DNA from: Nitrincola schmidtii
Lineage (GTDB): Bacteria > Pseudomonadota > Gammaproteobacteria > Pseudomonadales > Balneatricaceae
DNA length: 64,000 nt
Reading direction: 5' to 3'
Assembly (NCBI RefSeq): GCF_008973715.1
Contig: NZ_WBOL01000013.1
Span: 1 to 64,000 of the forward strand
In this document: piece after piece, positions 16,392 through 26,562 of the stretch
How positions within the stretch are numbered: position 1 is the stretch's first letter
How the letters are laid out: each line of letters opens with the position of its first letter
Translations under genes and position numbers: made by a program
The notes under the pieces: model-generated
What the model saw: only the letters and a program-made list of their open reading frames with translations
What the model was told of the DNA's origin: nothing
Databases searched by the model: none

Positions 16392-17647
16392 AGATCGCTC
16401 CCAGCGGAGTACTCATCAATGACTTCGACTGCTAGTCCTTCAACCGCTTGTGGCAAACGATTCGCCAATACTTGATCACCATCCTTCAGTTGATCGGTTT
16501 GAACCAGAAAACCGGGTCGACCTTGCTGTTCATATTCACCCAGCAGATTAACGGTAATAGCATGTAATCGTTCATTATCGATCTGGTAGATGCGATCACG
16601 ACCATAGAGAGCCGAGGTCGGAATCCAGATACTGGGTTCTAGTGTCGGCAAGCTCATACGTGCTTCAATAAATCGCCCTAAAGGAAGCTGTGTGGCATCT
16701 CCAGAGGTTAAACGGAAATAGCCAGTCATACTGGCTGAGCGATCGGTTTGTGCTGCAAATCGATCCAACTCAAACTGGTAACTCACCCCATCAACCAAGG
16801 CTTCGACAGTAATTGGGGTATTATCCGCTAACAAGCTACGTGCTTTAGCAACATAACGCAGTGGCAAAGTCGCCATTAATTCGATACGCGAAGGAACAAC
16901 TAGCGTTGCCATCACAGTATTGGCACTCACTCTGTCACCTTGAGCAACCATCACTTCAACAACTCTACCCGCTTCAGGAGCGGTTAGTTGAGTTGCGGCT
17001 AGGTTACGCTCAGCAATTTGTAGTTGGCTTTCTACTCGCTTTAATGACGCTTCTAGCTGCTGTAAACGTGAAGGGTGCTGTTCAACGGCAAGCTCTTTTT
17101 GAAATAAGGTTAAACGTTGCTGCCTTAATGCTTGCTCAGCAATTTCGACATCTCGTGTAGAGACTCGATTGGATTGGGCTAATTGTCGATTTCGTTCTAA
17201 CTGACGTTCTGCCAACGTCACTAACTCGCGGTCTTGAGTCAGAGAACGCTTATCCGATTCAAACTGAGCCAAACGTTGGGATTTCTGAGCGAGAAGATCT
17301 TCACGCTCTGCAAACTTAAGATCTCTTTCGGCTTGCGCATCAAGAGGATCGATTTGAATTAACAGTTCACCCTGATCGACACTGTCACCAGATTGCACCA
17401 TGACTTGATCAATATCCCCGGCACTTCGGGCACGAATACTGGTTAATGCTTCCGTATTGATCTGCCCAAATAAACGAATAGTGGGACTTAACTCTTCTAT
17501 TTGAATATTCAATGCTGCCACTGGCCAACGTCTTTGCTCCTCTTCAACCGGAGGGGCTTCAGGACGAGTCGCTTTTAATAACATAAAGATTAACACCGCA
17601 AAAATGATCAATGCTGGCGGTATTAAGTATTTTAATTTATGACGCAT
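16388..17647 (-). CDS. RND efflux membrane-fusion (periplasmic adaptor) protein
   Basis: 419 residues. An N-terminal membrane anchor (about residues 9-25, LIPPALIIFAVLIFMLL) is followed by the lipoyl/barrel-sandwich region (IRARSAGDIDQVMVQSGDSVDQGELLIQIDP), a long coiled-coil hairpin rich in Gln, Arg and Glu (about 110-210), the second lipoyl half (LTAPEAGRVVEVMVAQGDRVS) and a beta-barrel domain. It links the RND pump to an outer-membrane channel. It is the first gene of the operon, starting 71 bp after the stop of the upstream GGDEF-EAL gene. A three-half-site operator-like sequence fills that gap. Confidence 0.92.
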   Translation of the reverse strand: MRHKLKYLIPPALIIFAVLIFMLLKATRPEAPPVEEEQRRWPVAALNIQIEELSPTIRLFGQINTEALTSIRARSAGDIDQVMVQSGDSVDQGELLIQIDPLDAQAERDLKFAEREDLLAQKSQRLAQFESDKRSLTQDRELVTLAERQLERNRQLAQSNRVSTRDVEIAEQALRQQRLTLFQKELAVEQHPSRLQQLEASLKRVESQLQIAERNLAATQLTAPEAGRVVEVMVAQGDRVSANTVMATLVVPSRIELMATLPLRYVAKARSLLADNTPITVEALVDGVSYQFELDRFAAQTDRSASMTGYFRLTSGDATQLPLGRFIEARMSLPTLEPSIWIPTSALYGRDRIYQIDNERLHAITVNLLGEYEQQGRPGFLVQTDQLKDGDQVLANRLPQAVEGLAVEVIDEYSAGSDL

Positions 17648-17665
17648 AGTGTCTCGGTAGTTAAT

Positions 17666-17694
17666 ATATAAGATTATTCTTATATGATATAAGA
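17666..17694. promoter_or_regulatory. Putative operator of the RND efflux operon
   Basis: ATATAAGA (17666-17673), spacer TTAT, TCTTATAT (17678-17685) form a perfect palindrome. A third half-site ATATAAGA follows at 17687-17694. The cluster lies 19 bp upstream of the adaptor-protein start, in the only gap available for its promoter. It could bind a TetR-, MarR- or ArsR-type repressor; no regulator gene is linked. Confidence 0.5.
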
Positions 17695-17718
17695 ATTAGA
17701 GTTGTATAGCTACGAGGC

Positions 17719-20160
17719 TCACAGATGATTAGATTCTTTCCACTCTTCTAGCCATTCAGGAATAATATTGGCAGGCATCGGTCGTGCGATGGCGTATCCC
17801 TGTCCTAATTCACATCCCAGTTTAAGCAACTCATCACAATGCGCTTGGGTTTCAACACCCTCCGCGATGACTTTACGCTGGAAAGCTCCCGCTAAACGTA
17901 TCACACCATCTAGAATGGCTAAATCTTCAGGGTCTTCGAGCATATCACGAACAAAACTTCGATCTATTTTTAACAATTCAGCAGGCAAGCGTTTTAGGTA
18001 GGTTAGTGATGAGTAACCCGTACCAAAATCGTCTAAAGCAAAACCAACACCTAAGTTTTGACAAGCAATCATGATATTGGACACTTGTACGACATCGTCC
18101 AGCGCGGTGGTTTCCAGTATTTCAAGCTGTAAGTCGCCTTTACGGATTTCTTTTCGACGTTTTAAATTATCTTCAAGATGATCAACAAAGTTAGGACTTT
18201 GCAGATGAATAGCATCAATATTAACGCTAATCGGTAAATGAATGTCCTGCTTACGCCAAGCGATAATCTGATCCATCGCGGTGGCTAACACCCATTCCCC
18301 CAACTCGATGGCGAGAGGGTCATTTTCTATTAAGGGTAAAAAAGTGACTGGAGGGAGTAACCCTCGCTCAGGATCATTCCAACGAATCAGCGCTTCAGCT
18401 CCGATGACCTCGAATGTACGCATATTTACTTTTGGCTGGTAATAAAGCTCAAACTCACCCGCTTTTAAAGCGTTGCGTATTTGCAGCAAACTTTCATTCT
18501 GGTCACGAAGTGCTTTATCACGAGCCACATCAAAGAGGTGAAAGCGATTTTTACCACCTTGTTTCGCTTGAAACATCGCTTGATCTGCTTGTCTTAAGAG
18601 TTGATCAGCATCCAAGTTTTCTTGCTGTGGATAAAAAACCACACCTATACTGGCAGAAATAGTAAAGTCTAAATCACCCACATAAACAGGTTCATTAACA
18701 ACCGATAATAGATTTTTTAAGAACTGTAAACAATCGTTAGGGCTTTCTAAATCCTCAAGCACGGCAACGAATTCATCACCACCGAGTCGAGCTAATGCAG
18801 CCGTCTCCGGCATCGCTCTTTTCATGCGTTTAGCGACTTTAACCAGAAGTTTATCGCCAACCGCATGACTATAACTATCATTAATGGATTTGAATCCATC
18901 AAGATCAATATAGAGTAATGCTAACAGCTTTTTTTGGTGCTCAGCCTGAATCATGGCTGCTTTAAGGCGTTCAGCAAGAGATGTACGGTTAGGCAAGCCA
19001 GTTAAAGGATCGTAATGGGCCATTTGACTCAACTGCTGTTCCACTTCACTCCGCTGCATTTCTGCGGTTACTCGATCCACAAAAAGTTGCATCATCGAAT
19101 TCATAGCTGCGGGATCTTTAAGTGGTTTACGACTTAACGCCACTAATATACCCATGGGATTGTTAGCTTTATCTGTTAGTACGTTTCCAATGTAAGATTC
19201 CGCCTGAAGATCAACCAGCATGGAATCTGTTGGATAGGCTTTCTGTACACTATGCGCCCGTATCATCTGCTTGGCCATGCACACATCGGCACAAGGTGTT
19301 CCATCAAGATGATAACTAAAGGGTTCAATATTTGAACCACTCTTACTGCCGGCAATAACCTGAGCACGTTTTCCGTCGGGTTTTAAAGCAGCCACAAATA
19401 CGTAATCAATATCCAGTTTTTCTGAAAGGTAATGACAAACTTCTTGATAAAAATCAACGCCAGATAAGGGAGCAAAGGTGGTCGCTAACGCTGATAAAGC
19501 TTGAGTGGTTTGTTTGCGCTGCCGTTCAAGCTGTCTTCTACGCTGAATATTTACAATAAGATAAATAATCACTAAAGATTGGATAACCACTGCACCGATC
19601 AACAGCCAATACATCTGCGTTCGAGTACGCTGGATCTCAGCTATTTGGCTATCAACCATGGCTTCAAGTTGTTCTTGGTAATACCACATTTCCTGAGCGG
19701 AGTGTCGGCCTGGGGTGATGTCGTTAATAATGGAGAAAAGTAGATTTTGCTCATCAAAAAGATAAGGCCGAGAGTGAACTTCTACCGTTCGAAATTCATT
19801 GTTGGCTAGTCTATGTCTAAAAACGAAATAATTGCGACCTTCAGATTTAGCGGCAGCTCTTTCCTGTGCAACTTGTTCGGGAGTTAGGGTATTAATTTGT
19901 TGAATAGCCATCTGTTTAAGCTGCTCCAGCGGATAACCATAAAAGGCAGCCGCTGCAGCATTGGCTTCAACAATCTGGCCTGATTCGGGCTCGATGAGCA
20001 ACATAACCACGCCAGATTCCGTAAATACTTGATCAAACTCAGGCCCTTTCGCAACCACTGAAGCTAATGTCGTTAACACTAGGAGCAACGATGCGACAGA
20101 AATGACTAGTAGACGGGCCATCCGCTTCAAACTGAAAGCATTTTTAGTTAGATTTATCAA
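17719..20160 (-). CDS. PAS-GAF-GGDEF-EAL cyclic-di-GMP enzyme, membrane-bound
   Basis: 813 residues. A first membrane segment (about 13-37) and a second (about 185-204) enclose a PAS domain (about 42-150), which would lie in the periplasm. A GAF-like domain (about 225-370) follows, then GGDEF (RLGGDEF at 460-464) and EAL (EALIRW near 590, DDFGTGYSSL later). Both catalytic signatures are intact, so it could make or degrade cyclic-di-GMP. No RxxD inhibitory site precedes GGDEF. It lies ten bases downstream of the OsmC-YcaO gene on the same strand, and that gene may share its transcript. The signal sensed is unknown. Confidence 0.9.
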   Translation of the reverse strand: MINLTKNAFSLKRMARLLVISVASLLLVLTTLASVVAKGPEFDQVFTESGVVMLLIEPESGQIVEANAAAAAFYGYPLEQLKQMAIQQINTLTPEQVAQERAAAKSEGRNYFVFRHRLANNEFRTVEVHSRPYLFDEQNLLFSIINDITPGRHSAQEMWYYQEQLEAMVDSQIAEIQRTRTQMYWLLIGAVVIQSLVIIYLIVNIQRRRQLERQRKQTTQALSALATTFAPLSGVDFYQEVCHYLSEKLDIDYVFVAALKPDGKRAQVIAGSKSGSNIEPFSYHLDGTPCADVCMAKQMIRAHSVQKAYPTDSMLVDLQAESYIGNVLTDKANNPMGILVALSRKPLKDPAAMNSMMQLFVDRVTAEMQRSEVEQQLSQMAHYDPLTGLPNRTSLAERLKAAMIQAEHQKKLLALLYIDLDGFKSINDSYSHAVGDKLLVKVAKRMKRAMPETAALARLGGDEFVAVLEDLESPNDCLQFLKNLLSVVNEPVYVGDLDFTISASIGVVFYPQQENLDADQLLRQADQAMFQAKQGGKNRFHLFDVARDKALRDQNESLLQIRNALKAGEFELYYQPKVNMRTFEVIGAEALIRWNDPERGLLPPVTFLPLIENDPLAIELGEWVLATAMDQIIAWRKQDIHLPISVNIDAIHLQSPNFVDHLEDNLKRRKEIRKGDLQLEILETTALDDVVQVSNIMIACQNLGVGFALDDFGTGYSSLTYLKRLPAELLKIDRSFVRDMLEDPEDLAILDGVIRLAGAFQRKVIAEGVETQAHCDELLKLGCELGQGYAIARPMPANIIPEWLEEWKESNHL

Positions 20161-20170
20161 TTAACAACCC

Positions 20171-22357
20171 TTAGGTATTTGCGTATGCCAATCGTGCTTT
20201 ATGCAACTTTTTGTAGCTTTCGATTAACCGCAAATGCTTATCCAGTCCTTCTAATTGCATATTTGTAGGGGTTAATCCGTAAAAGCGAATCTCGCCTTTA
20301 ACTGTCCCTACCACAGCCTCCATTATTCCTTCGCCAAACATACGCTGTAGATTACAAAGATAATCTACTAAACACAAATCATCATCTAACTGTATCTCCA
20401 ATACAGCATTGACCGCTCTGTAAAACAGCCCTCTTTCCAAAGTATTGGTATTGTACTGTAAAAAATGCTCAACTTTTTCTAGGGCTTCTTCATGCTGCTG
20501 TAGTGCTAGATGTATCTGCAGTTTCAGTTCAAGAATTGTCAGCTGACCCCATGGCGTGTTTTCATCAAACTCGATGCCAATGAGGGTTTTAATATCCATA
20601 TATTCATCTTGTTCGCTGTCTTCCAAACGCTCTAACAGATCAGCTAATTGATCGTCAGTTAAACGATGCAGGTTTAGAATATCTTCTCGAAAGGCCAAGG
20701 CTTTGTTGGTGTTATCCCAAACCAGATCATCCACCGGATAGACTTCAGAGAACCCGGGCACCAAAATTCGACAGACCGGCGCACCTAAATCGGTGTGAAC
20801 CATCATGTAGGTTTCATGACCCATCTCTTCAAGAATGCCAAACAAGGTGTCGGCTTCTTCCTGATTGGTGCCACTGAAATCCCATTCACAGAAAGAGTAA
20901 TCGGATTTAGCACTAAAGAAGCGCCATGAAATCACCCCAGATGAATCGATAAAGTGTTCAACAAAATTATTCGGCTCAGTCACCGCTAAACTATTGAAGG
21001 TGGGTGGCTGAAAGTCATTCAGACCTTCGATGCTGCGACCTTGAAGGAGTTCTGTTAGGCTTCTCTCTATCGCTACTTCTAAACTAGGATGCGCTCCAAA
21101 AGAAGCAAACACGCCGCCATTACGAGGATTCATTAAGGTTACGCACGCCACAGGGAACTGACCACCTAAGGATGCATCTTTCACTAACACTGGAAAACCC
21201 TGTGCTTCAAGAGCTTCGATCCCTTCTAAAATGGCTGGATATTTTGCCAACACCTCTTTAGGAACATCAGGAAGAGCTAACTCTTCTTCAATAATCTGTC
21301 GCTTAACTGCGCGTTCAAAAATTTCGGATAAACACTGCACCTGAGCTTCAGCCAAGGTGTTGCCAGCACTCATGCCATTACTGAGGTAAAGGTTTTCAAT
21401 CAGATTGGAGGGGAAATACACCACTTCTCCGTCAGATTGACGAACAAACGGAAGTGCACAGATTCCTCGAGCCACATTGCCTGAATTCGTGTCAATTAAA
21501 TTGGATGCTCTGAGTTCTTGTTCCGGATCATAAATGGCTAAGCAGCGCTCATCTAACAGGCCTTCGGGTAAGGCATCCTTAGGACCGGGTGTAAACCATT
21601 TTTCACAGGGATAATGAACAAACTCACTCTGTGCTATTTCTTCCCCAAAGAACTGATCGTTGTAAAAGAAGTTGCAGCTTAAACGCTCGATAAATTCACC
21701 TAACGCTGAACACAATGCACTTTCTTTGGTGGAGCCTTTGCCATTGGTAAAGCACATGGGTGACGCCGCATCACGAATATGCAATGACCAAACATGAGGA
21801 ACGAGATTACGCCACGAAGCGATTTCGATTTTCATGCCCAAGTCAGACAGGATTTTGGTCATATTGGCGATGGTTTGTTCTAACGGCAGATCTTTACCAG
21901 GAATAAAGGTGGCGGAATCTGCAGCAGGAGTTGCCATTAATAGCGCTTGAGCATCTTCGTCCAGACTCTCAACGGTCTCTATTTCAAAAGTGGGTCCTAC
22001 TTGCACCACTTTTTTAACCGTACAACGATCTATCGAGCGCAATATCCCTTCGCGATCTTTTGCAGAGATGCTTTCAGGAAGCTCTACTTGAATTTTAAAG
22101 GTCTGGTTATAGCGGTTTTCTGGATCGACAATATTATTTTGTGACAGGCGGATATTTTCAGTTGGAATGTTTCTCGCCAAGCAATAGACACGCACGAAGT
22201 AAGCGGCACACAGAGCTGAAGATGCTAGGAAATAATCAAAGGGACTGGGTGCAGAACCATCGCCTTTGTAGCGAATCGGCTGGTCAGTGATAACGGTGAA
22301 GTCATCAAACTTGGCTTCCAGTCTAAGGTTGTCGAGAAAGTTTACTTTGATTTCCAT
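20171..22357 (-). CDS. OsmC-YcaO fusion protein
   Basis: 728 residues. The N-terminal about 140 residues are OsmC-like (GDGSAPSPFDYFLASSALCAAYFVRVYCL, with the Cys expected of the peroxide-reducing family). The rest is a YcaO domain with the ATP-binding pattern GKGSTKESALCSALGEFIERLS and a tail containing TPR-like helices. YcaO proteins activate amide backbones with ATP; the E. coli relative assists RimO in beta-methylthiolation of ribosomal protein S12. The fusion is a known conserved form in proteobacteria. The combination hints at redox- or sulfur-linked modification. It diverges from the YeeE/YedE sulfur-transport pair at 22531. Function is inferred from the family only. Confidence 0.88.
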   Translation of the reverse strand: MEIKVNFLDNLRLEAKFDDFTVITDQPIRYKGDGSAPSPFDYFLASSALCAAYFVRVYCLARNIPTENIRLSQNNIVDPENRYNQTFKIQVELPESISAKDREGILRSIDRCTVKKVVQVGPTFEIETVESLDEDAQALLMATPAADSATFIPGKDLPLEQTIANMTKILSDLGMKIEIASWRNLVPHVWSLHIRDAASPMCFTNGKGSTKESALCSALGEFIERLSCNFFYNDQFFGEEIAQSEFVHYPCEKWFTPGPKDALPEGLLDERCLAIYDPEQELRASNLIDTNSGNVARGICALPFVRQSDGEVVYFPSNLIENLYLSNGMSAGNTLAEAQVQCLSEIFERAVKRQIIEEELALPDVPKEVLAKYPAILEGIEALEAQGFPVLVKDASLGGQFPVACVTLMNPRNGGVFASFGAHPSLEVAIERSLTELLQGRSIEGLNDFQPPTFNSLAVTEPNNFVEHFIDSSGVISWRFFSAKSDYSFCEWDFSGTNQEEADTLFGILEEMGHETYMMVHTDLGAPVCRILVPGFSEVYPVDDLVWDNTNKALAFREDILNLHRLTDDQLADLLERLEDSEQDEYMDIKTLIGIEFDENTPWGQLTILELKLQIHLALQQHEEALEKVEHFLQYNTNTLERGLFYRAVNAVLEIQLDDDLCLVDYLCNLQRMFGEGIMEAVVGTVKGEIRFYGLTPTNMQLEGLDKHLRLIESYKKLHKARLAYANT

Positions 22358-22530
22358 GAGCGAGGGTACCGAGTGTCAGTTAGGGTGCGTTTGGCTAACT
22401 GGCTATTATCTCATTAATGTAGGGCCGATGTCTTGTGACTTGAATTCTGTAGGGATGTCTATATATTCGTTTGCTGATATATGGGTGATATCGCAGTTCT
22501 ATTCTGTAAATTTCAACAAATGGGTGAAAA

Positions 22531-22962
22531 ATGATTCCAAATGAATGGATCATGGGGCTTGTGGGTGGCCTGATGATAGGAGTTGCTGCGTCTATTTTCC
22601 TGCTGGGAAATGGTCGTATTATGGGGGCTAGCGGCTTAATTGGTGGGCTTGTTGATCGTAGTGGTTTGAGTGATTGGGCCGAGCGAATTGCTTTTTTAGC
22701 TGCATTAATCATTGTGCCGGCTGTGTTGATCGCTTTATTTGATATTCAAGTGTCAACCAATGCCACCGCTAATCTGTTTATTGTGATTCTAGGTGGATTG
22801 TTGGTGGGTGTGGGCACGCGCTTAGCCAATGGCTGCACCTCAGGACATGGTGTCTGTGGTATTTCGCGCTTTTCCATTCGCGGCATTATGGCAACCGTTT
22901 TCTATCTAGTTGCCGGTGGTATCACGATGGTATTGTTTAGACATGTCATGGGGGTGATTTAA
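22531..22962 (+). CDS. YeeE/YedE family (DUF395) membrane protein, first subunit
   Basis: 143 residues with about four membrane segments. The signature NGCTSGHGVCGISRFSIRG, with two cysteines, is typical of the YeeE/YedE family, whose characterised members take up thiosulfate or another sulfur compound through cysteine relays. GGGTGA lies four bases before the ATG. The stop overlaps the start of the next gene by one base (TAATG), so this is a co-translated half-size pair (the split form sometimes named PmpA/PmpB). An imperfect AT-rich palindrome, ATATAT on both sides of ten bases, lies upstream near 22460 and might be an operator. Confidence 0.87.
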   Translation: MIPNEWIMGLVGGLMIGVAASIFLLGNGRIMGASGLIGGLVDRSGLSDWAERIAFLAALIIVPAVLIALFDIQVSTNATANLFIVILGGLLVGVGTRLANGCTSGHGVCGISRFSIRGIMATVFYLVAGGITMVLFRHVMGVI

Positions 22963-23396
22963 TGCAACGTTTATTGATAGCAGCCCTTGCAGGTGGTCTT
23001 TTTGGAGCTGGATTACTCGTTTCAGGCATGACCGATACTAACAAAGTGCAAGGATGGCTTGATGTCTTTGGAGACTGGGACCCTACTCTGGCATTTGTGT
23101 TAGGGGGTGCGATCATCCCCATGTTAATTGCATGGCAGTTAACAAAAAAACGCAGCGCATCCCTGAGCGGTGCTCCTTTCCCAAGCAAACCTAGCACTCA
23201 ACTCGATCATAATCTGATTATTGGATCTGTGTTGTTTGGTATCGGTTGGGCGCTGGTAGGTCTATGTCCTGGGCCTGCAATGGCTTCCCTGAGCTGGGGT
23301 GGACTTAGCGGTGTTCTATTCTTCGTCGCCATGCTGGGTGGTATGCTATTGGTGAAACCGATTCGAACACAGATCGATAAGGTATTCGCCAAGTAA
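22962..23396 (+). CDS. YeeE/YedE family (DUF395) membrane protein, second subunit
   Basis: 144 residues with about four membrane segments. It shows the second-half signature GWALVGLCPGPAMASLSWGG with its single conserved cysteine. Together with the preceding gene it reconstitutes the full-length family fold. The one-base overlap indicates coupled translation and a heteromeric transporter in the inner membrane. The likely cargo is a reduced sulfur species, by family. Confidence 0.87.
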   Translation: MQRLLIAALAGGLFGAGLLVSGMTDTNKVQGWLDVFGDWDPTLAFVLGGAIIPMLIAWQLTKKRSASLSGAPFPSKPSTQLDHNLIIGSVLFGIGWALVGLCPGPAMASLSWGGLSGVLFFVAMLGGMLLVKPIRTQIDKVFAK

Positions 23397-23422
23397 CCTT
23401 TGAATCCACGTAAACTAAACGA

Positions 23423-25954
23423 TTGAATTTATCTAATAGCTCAACACAGATAAACACTGGCACACTTCCTATTGACGAAGTGCTGCCAGCGTTACGCGAG
23501 CAACTTGAAAAGGCTTCAAGTGTATTACTCAGTGCTGCACCCGGTGCAGGCAAAACGACCCGAGTTCCCCTTGCACTGCTTAACGAGCCTTGGCTTCAAA
23601 ACCAACGTATTTTGATGTTAGAACCTCGTCGTCTGGCGACTCGTCATGCTGCCCAGTTTATGGCGAAACAGTTGGACGAGAGTGTCGGAGAACGGGTGGG
23701 TTATCGCATTCGCTTAGAAACTCGAGTCAGTGATAAAACTCGTATCGAAGTGGTGACCGAGGGCGTACTAACTCGCATGCTATTAGACGATCCTGAACTT
23801 ACTGGAGTGGGGTTGGTCATCTTTGATGAATTTCATGAGCGTAATCTTCATGCCGATCTAGCGCTTGCATTAACACATCAGTGCCAACAGTTACTGCGCT
23901 CTGATCTGCGCATTTTGATTATGTCCGCCACCTTAGATGAGAAGAAACTCACCGAGGCGCTAGAGGCTCCGCTCGTTGTCAGCGAAGGACGCAGCTTCCC
24001 TATCGAAACCGTCTATCAACCTGTCAATAATGCCAATACACCCTTGATGGAGCACTGTGCAAATACCGTGCGGCGCGCGTTGCAGCATGAGGGGGATATG
24101 CTGGTGTTTTTACCCGGTGTTCGTGAAATTCAACAGGTCAAAGCACGGCTTTCTGATCTGCCTGACTTTATTCGTGTCCTCCCTCTGCATGGACAGCTGA
24201 GTGATGCCGAGCAAAAAGAAGCACTGTCACCCGCTCCTTTGAAGCAACGTAAAGTCATTCTCACCACGAATATTGCCGAAAGCTCACTAACCGTTGATGG
24301 TGTTCGCATTGTTATTGATAGCGGACTAGAGCGCAGAAACCCATTCCATCTAGCCAGCGGGATTCACCAACTGACAACCCGTTACATTTCTCGTGCCTCT
24401 GCGACTCAACGTCAAGGTCGAGCGGGTCGTCAAGCCGAGGGAATCTGTTATCGCTTATGGTCGGAGCAACAACATGAACGTTTGGATGCGCATATTCGCG
24501 CTGAAATACTCGACAGTGATCTAGCATCCCTACTGATGGCGCTGATGCAGTGGGGAGCAAACGCCGATGAGTTGTTCTGGTTAACACCGCCACCCAAACC
24601 CGCCTTACAACAGGCGAATGACCTCCTTATGCAATTAGGAATGTTGAATGAGTGTCAAAGCGGTTTAAGTGATCATGGTCAAGCCTGCGCATCCCTAGGG
24701 ATTGATCCACGCTGGGCACATGCACTCTTGACACTTCACTCTCTGGGCTATGGAAAAGAGGCTTGCGAATGGGTAGCTTTCATTCAGGAGTATCCAAACA
24801 CAAAACGTCATTCCGATGACCTTTTCAAACTTCGTTCAACTGCTGATCAACGCACTCATCGGTACACGAAGCGAATTAAACCGCTCGCCCAAACACTTTG
24901 GCAAAAGCTGAAACAACACTCTGACAAGCTCTCGAGCAACCCTAAGCTATCAATCCAGCTAGCATCGGATGACCTACCCGCTTTATTGCTGGCACTGGCG
25001 TTTCCTGATCGTATCGCAAAGCAACGTGATAGCAGCAACCGTTACCAGTTGAGTAACGGTCGCGGTGCTGAAACCTTATATGAATCCGATCTATCTCATT
25101 TTGAATGGTTAGCCTGCGTAGACCTGACTTCACAAGAGCAACGGACAAAAATACGTCTTGCGACCGCTCTTTCTTCAGCAGTACTGGCACACCTTGAAGT
25201 GATCGCTTCGCAACTCTTTACTCACACCACTGAGATAGGCTGGCAAGCATCGGGTCAGTTTCTAGCTCAACGCCATCTTCAACTGGGGCAAATTCGATTA
25301 ACCAGTCAAACTCTTCCCAGTTTATCCAATGAACAGTGGCAAGAAGCTTGGATAACCTATCTGCATAAACAGGGTCTGAAATGTTTAGCTTGGAATGACA
25401 GCGCCCTTCAGCTTCGCGCTAGAATGGTGTTAATGCATCAACACTCAGGAAACGATTGGCCTGATGTCAGTGATCAGGCATTACTCAATGGAAAACTGAC
25501 GTGGCTATTACCCTTTCTTCAACAGGCACGGCATTTACGCGATTTAGAAAAAGTGGATATCACCAGTGCACTTCGGAGTCTGTTGAGTTGGGATCAGCAA
25601 CAAAGTCTGGATAAACAACTACCCACGCACTTTACAGCACCAAGTGGTTCGCGAATCGACATTGATTACACGCAACACCCCCCTGTGCTAGCGGTGAAAC
25701 TGCAAGAGATGTTCGGCTACGAAGCGCAGCCAAGCCTACTCCATGGAAAGGTCACCTTAGTGATCCACCTGCTCTCCCCTGCGAAAAGACCCCTGCAAGT
25801 CACACAAGACCTTGCCCACTTCTGGCGGAACACCTATGCTGAGGTTCGAAAAGAGATGCGTGGCAAATACCCAAAACACCCCTGGCCTGAAGACCCTTTA
25901 AAAGCGGAAGCGACTAAACTGACTAAAGCGGCCCTGAAACGAAGCCAATCATGA
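23423..25954 (+). CDS. hrpB: ATP-dependent RNA helicase HrpB
   Basis: 843 residues, a DEAH-box helicase of the HrpB family. Walker A is APGAGKTT (about 39-46) and the DEFH box FDEFHERN lies near residue 136. Motif III is MSATLD, and QRQGRAGRQ is motif VI. The HA2 region and the C-terminal HrpB domain (ending with KHPWPEDP) are present. The start is TTG at 23423, 26 bp after the YeeE pair; the ribosome-binding site is weak, but no ATG fits the conserved N-terminus. Its cellular role in bacteria is not well defined; RNA remodelling is assumed. Confidence 0.93.
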   Translation: MNLSNSSTQINTGTLPIDEVLPALREQLEKASSVLLSAAPGAGKTTRVPLALLNEPWLQNQRILMLEPRRLATRHAAQFMAKQLDESVGERVGYRIRLETRVSDKTRIEVVTEGVLTRMLLDDPELTGVGLVIFDEFHERNLHADLALALTHQCQQLLRSDLRILIMSATLDEKKLTEALEAPLVVSEGRSFPIETVYQPVNNANTPLMEHCANTVRRALQHEGDMLVFLPGVREIQQVKARLSDLPDFIRVLPLHGQLSDAEQKEALSPAPLKQRKVILTTNIAESSLTVDGVRIVIDSGLERRNPFHLASGIHQLTTRYISRASATQRQGRAGRQAEGICYRLWSEQQHERLDAHIRAEILDSDLASLLMALMQWGANADELFWLTPPPKPALQQANDLLMQLGMLNECQSGLSDHGQACASLGIDPRWAHALLTLHSLGYGKEACEWVAFIQEYPNTKRHSDDLFKLRSTADQRTHRYTKRIKPLAQTLWQKLKQHSDKLSSNPKLSIQLASDDLPALLLALAFPDRIAKQRDSSNRYQLSNGRGAETLYESDLSHFEWLACVDLTSQEQRTKIRLATALSSAVLAHLEVIASQLFTHTTEIGWQASGQFLAQRHLQLGQIRLTSQTLPSLSNEQWQEAWITYLHKQGLKCLAWNDSALQLRARMVLMHQHSGNDWPDVSDQALLNGKLTWLLPFLQQARHLRDLEKVDITSALRSLLSWDQQQSLDKQLPTHFTAPSGSRIDIDYTQHPPVLAVKLQEMFGYEAQPSLLHGKVTLVIHLLSPAKRPLQVTQDLAHFWRNTYAEVRKEMRGKYPKHPWPEDPLKAEATKLTKAALKRSQS

Positions 25955-26049
25955 ACTGCTAATCTAGATACTAGACGCGGACACTTTTTGTACAGCTCCT
26001 TTTATAGCTCTTTTTTATAACTCTTTTTTTAAAAGCCCTGGAGAATAGA

Positions 26050-26562
26050 TTGAAAAAGCTTATCGCCCTAGTTTTTACCTTAGCCCTGAGCGGTTGTTCG
26101 GCAATGCCAGATGCCGTTAAACCCGTCTCCAATTTTGAACTTAACCGATACTTGGGTACTTGGTATGAGATCGCTCGACTAGATCATTCTTTTGAAAGAG
26201 GTCTAAGCCAAGTAACTGCTGAATACAGCCTGAGGAATGACGGTGGTGTAAGAGTCATCAATCGCGGATTTGATCAAGTAAAAGATCAATGGAAAGAAGC
26301 AGAAGGTAGAGCCTACTTTGTCGATACGGATGACAAAGGGTTTCTGAAAGTCTCATTCTTTGGCCCTTTTTACGGATCTTATGTCATTTTTGAACTGGAC
26401 GAAGCATCTCAATACGCGTTCATCTCTGGTCCAACAACAAAATATTTGTGGCTATTGGCAAGAACACCGAATATCGACGCCGACATCATCGAAAAATTTG
26501 AACGCATGTCTGCTGAGCGTGGCTTTGATATCGATAACTTAATCTATGTGGAGCATGACTGA
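26050..26562 (+). CDS. blc: Outer-membrane lipocalin lipoprotein
   Basis: 170 residues. The lipoprotein signal ends LALSGC, with Cys16 as the lipidation site. The lipocalin motif [20 protein letters not shown] follows, and the conserved YVIFELDE...[19 protein letters not shown] core matches Blc. It probably stores or transports lipids such as lysophospholipids at the outer membrane. The start is TTG with GGAG six bases upstream. The stop codon overlaps the next ATG by one base. Confidence 0.93.
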   Translation: MKKLIALVFTLALSGCSAMPDAVKPVSNFELNRYLGTWYEIARLDHSFERGLSQVTAEYSLRNDGGVRVINRGFDQVKDQWKEAEGRAYFVDTDDKGFLKVSFFGPFYGSYVIFELDEASQYAFISGPTTKYLWLLARTPNIDADIIEKFERMSAERGFDIDNLIYVEHD

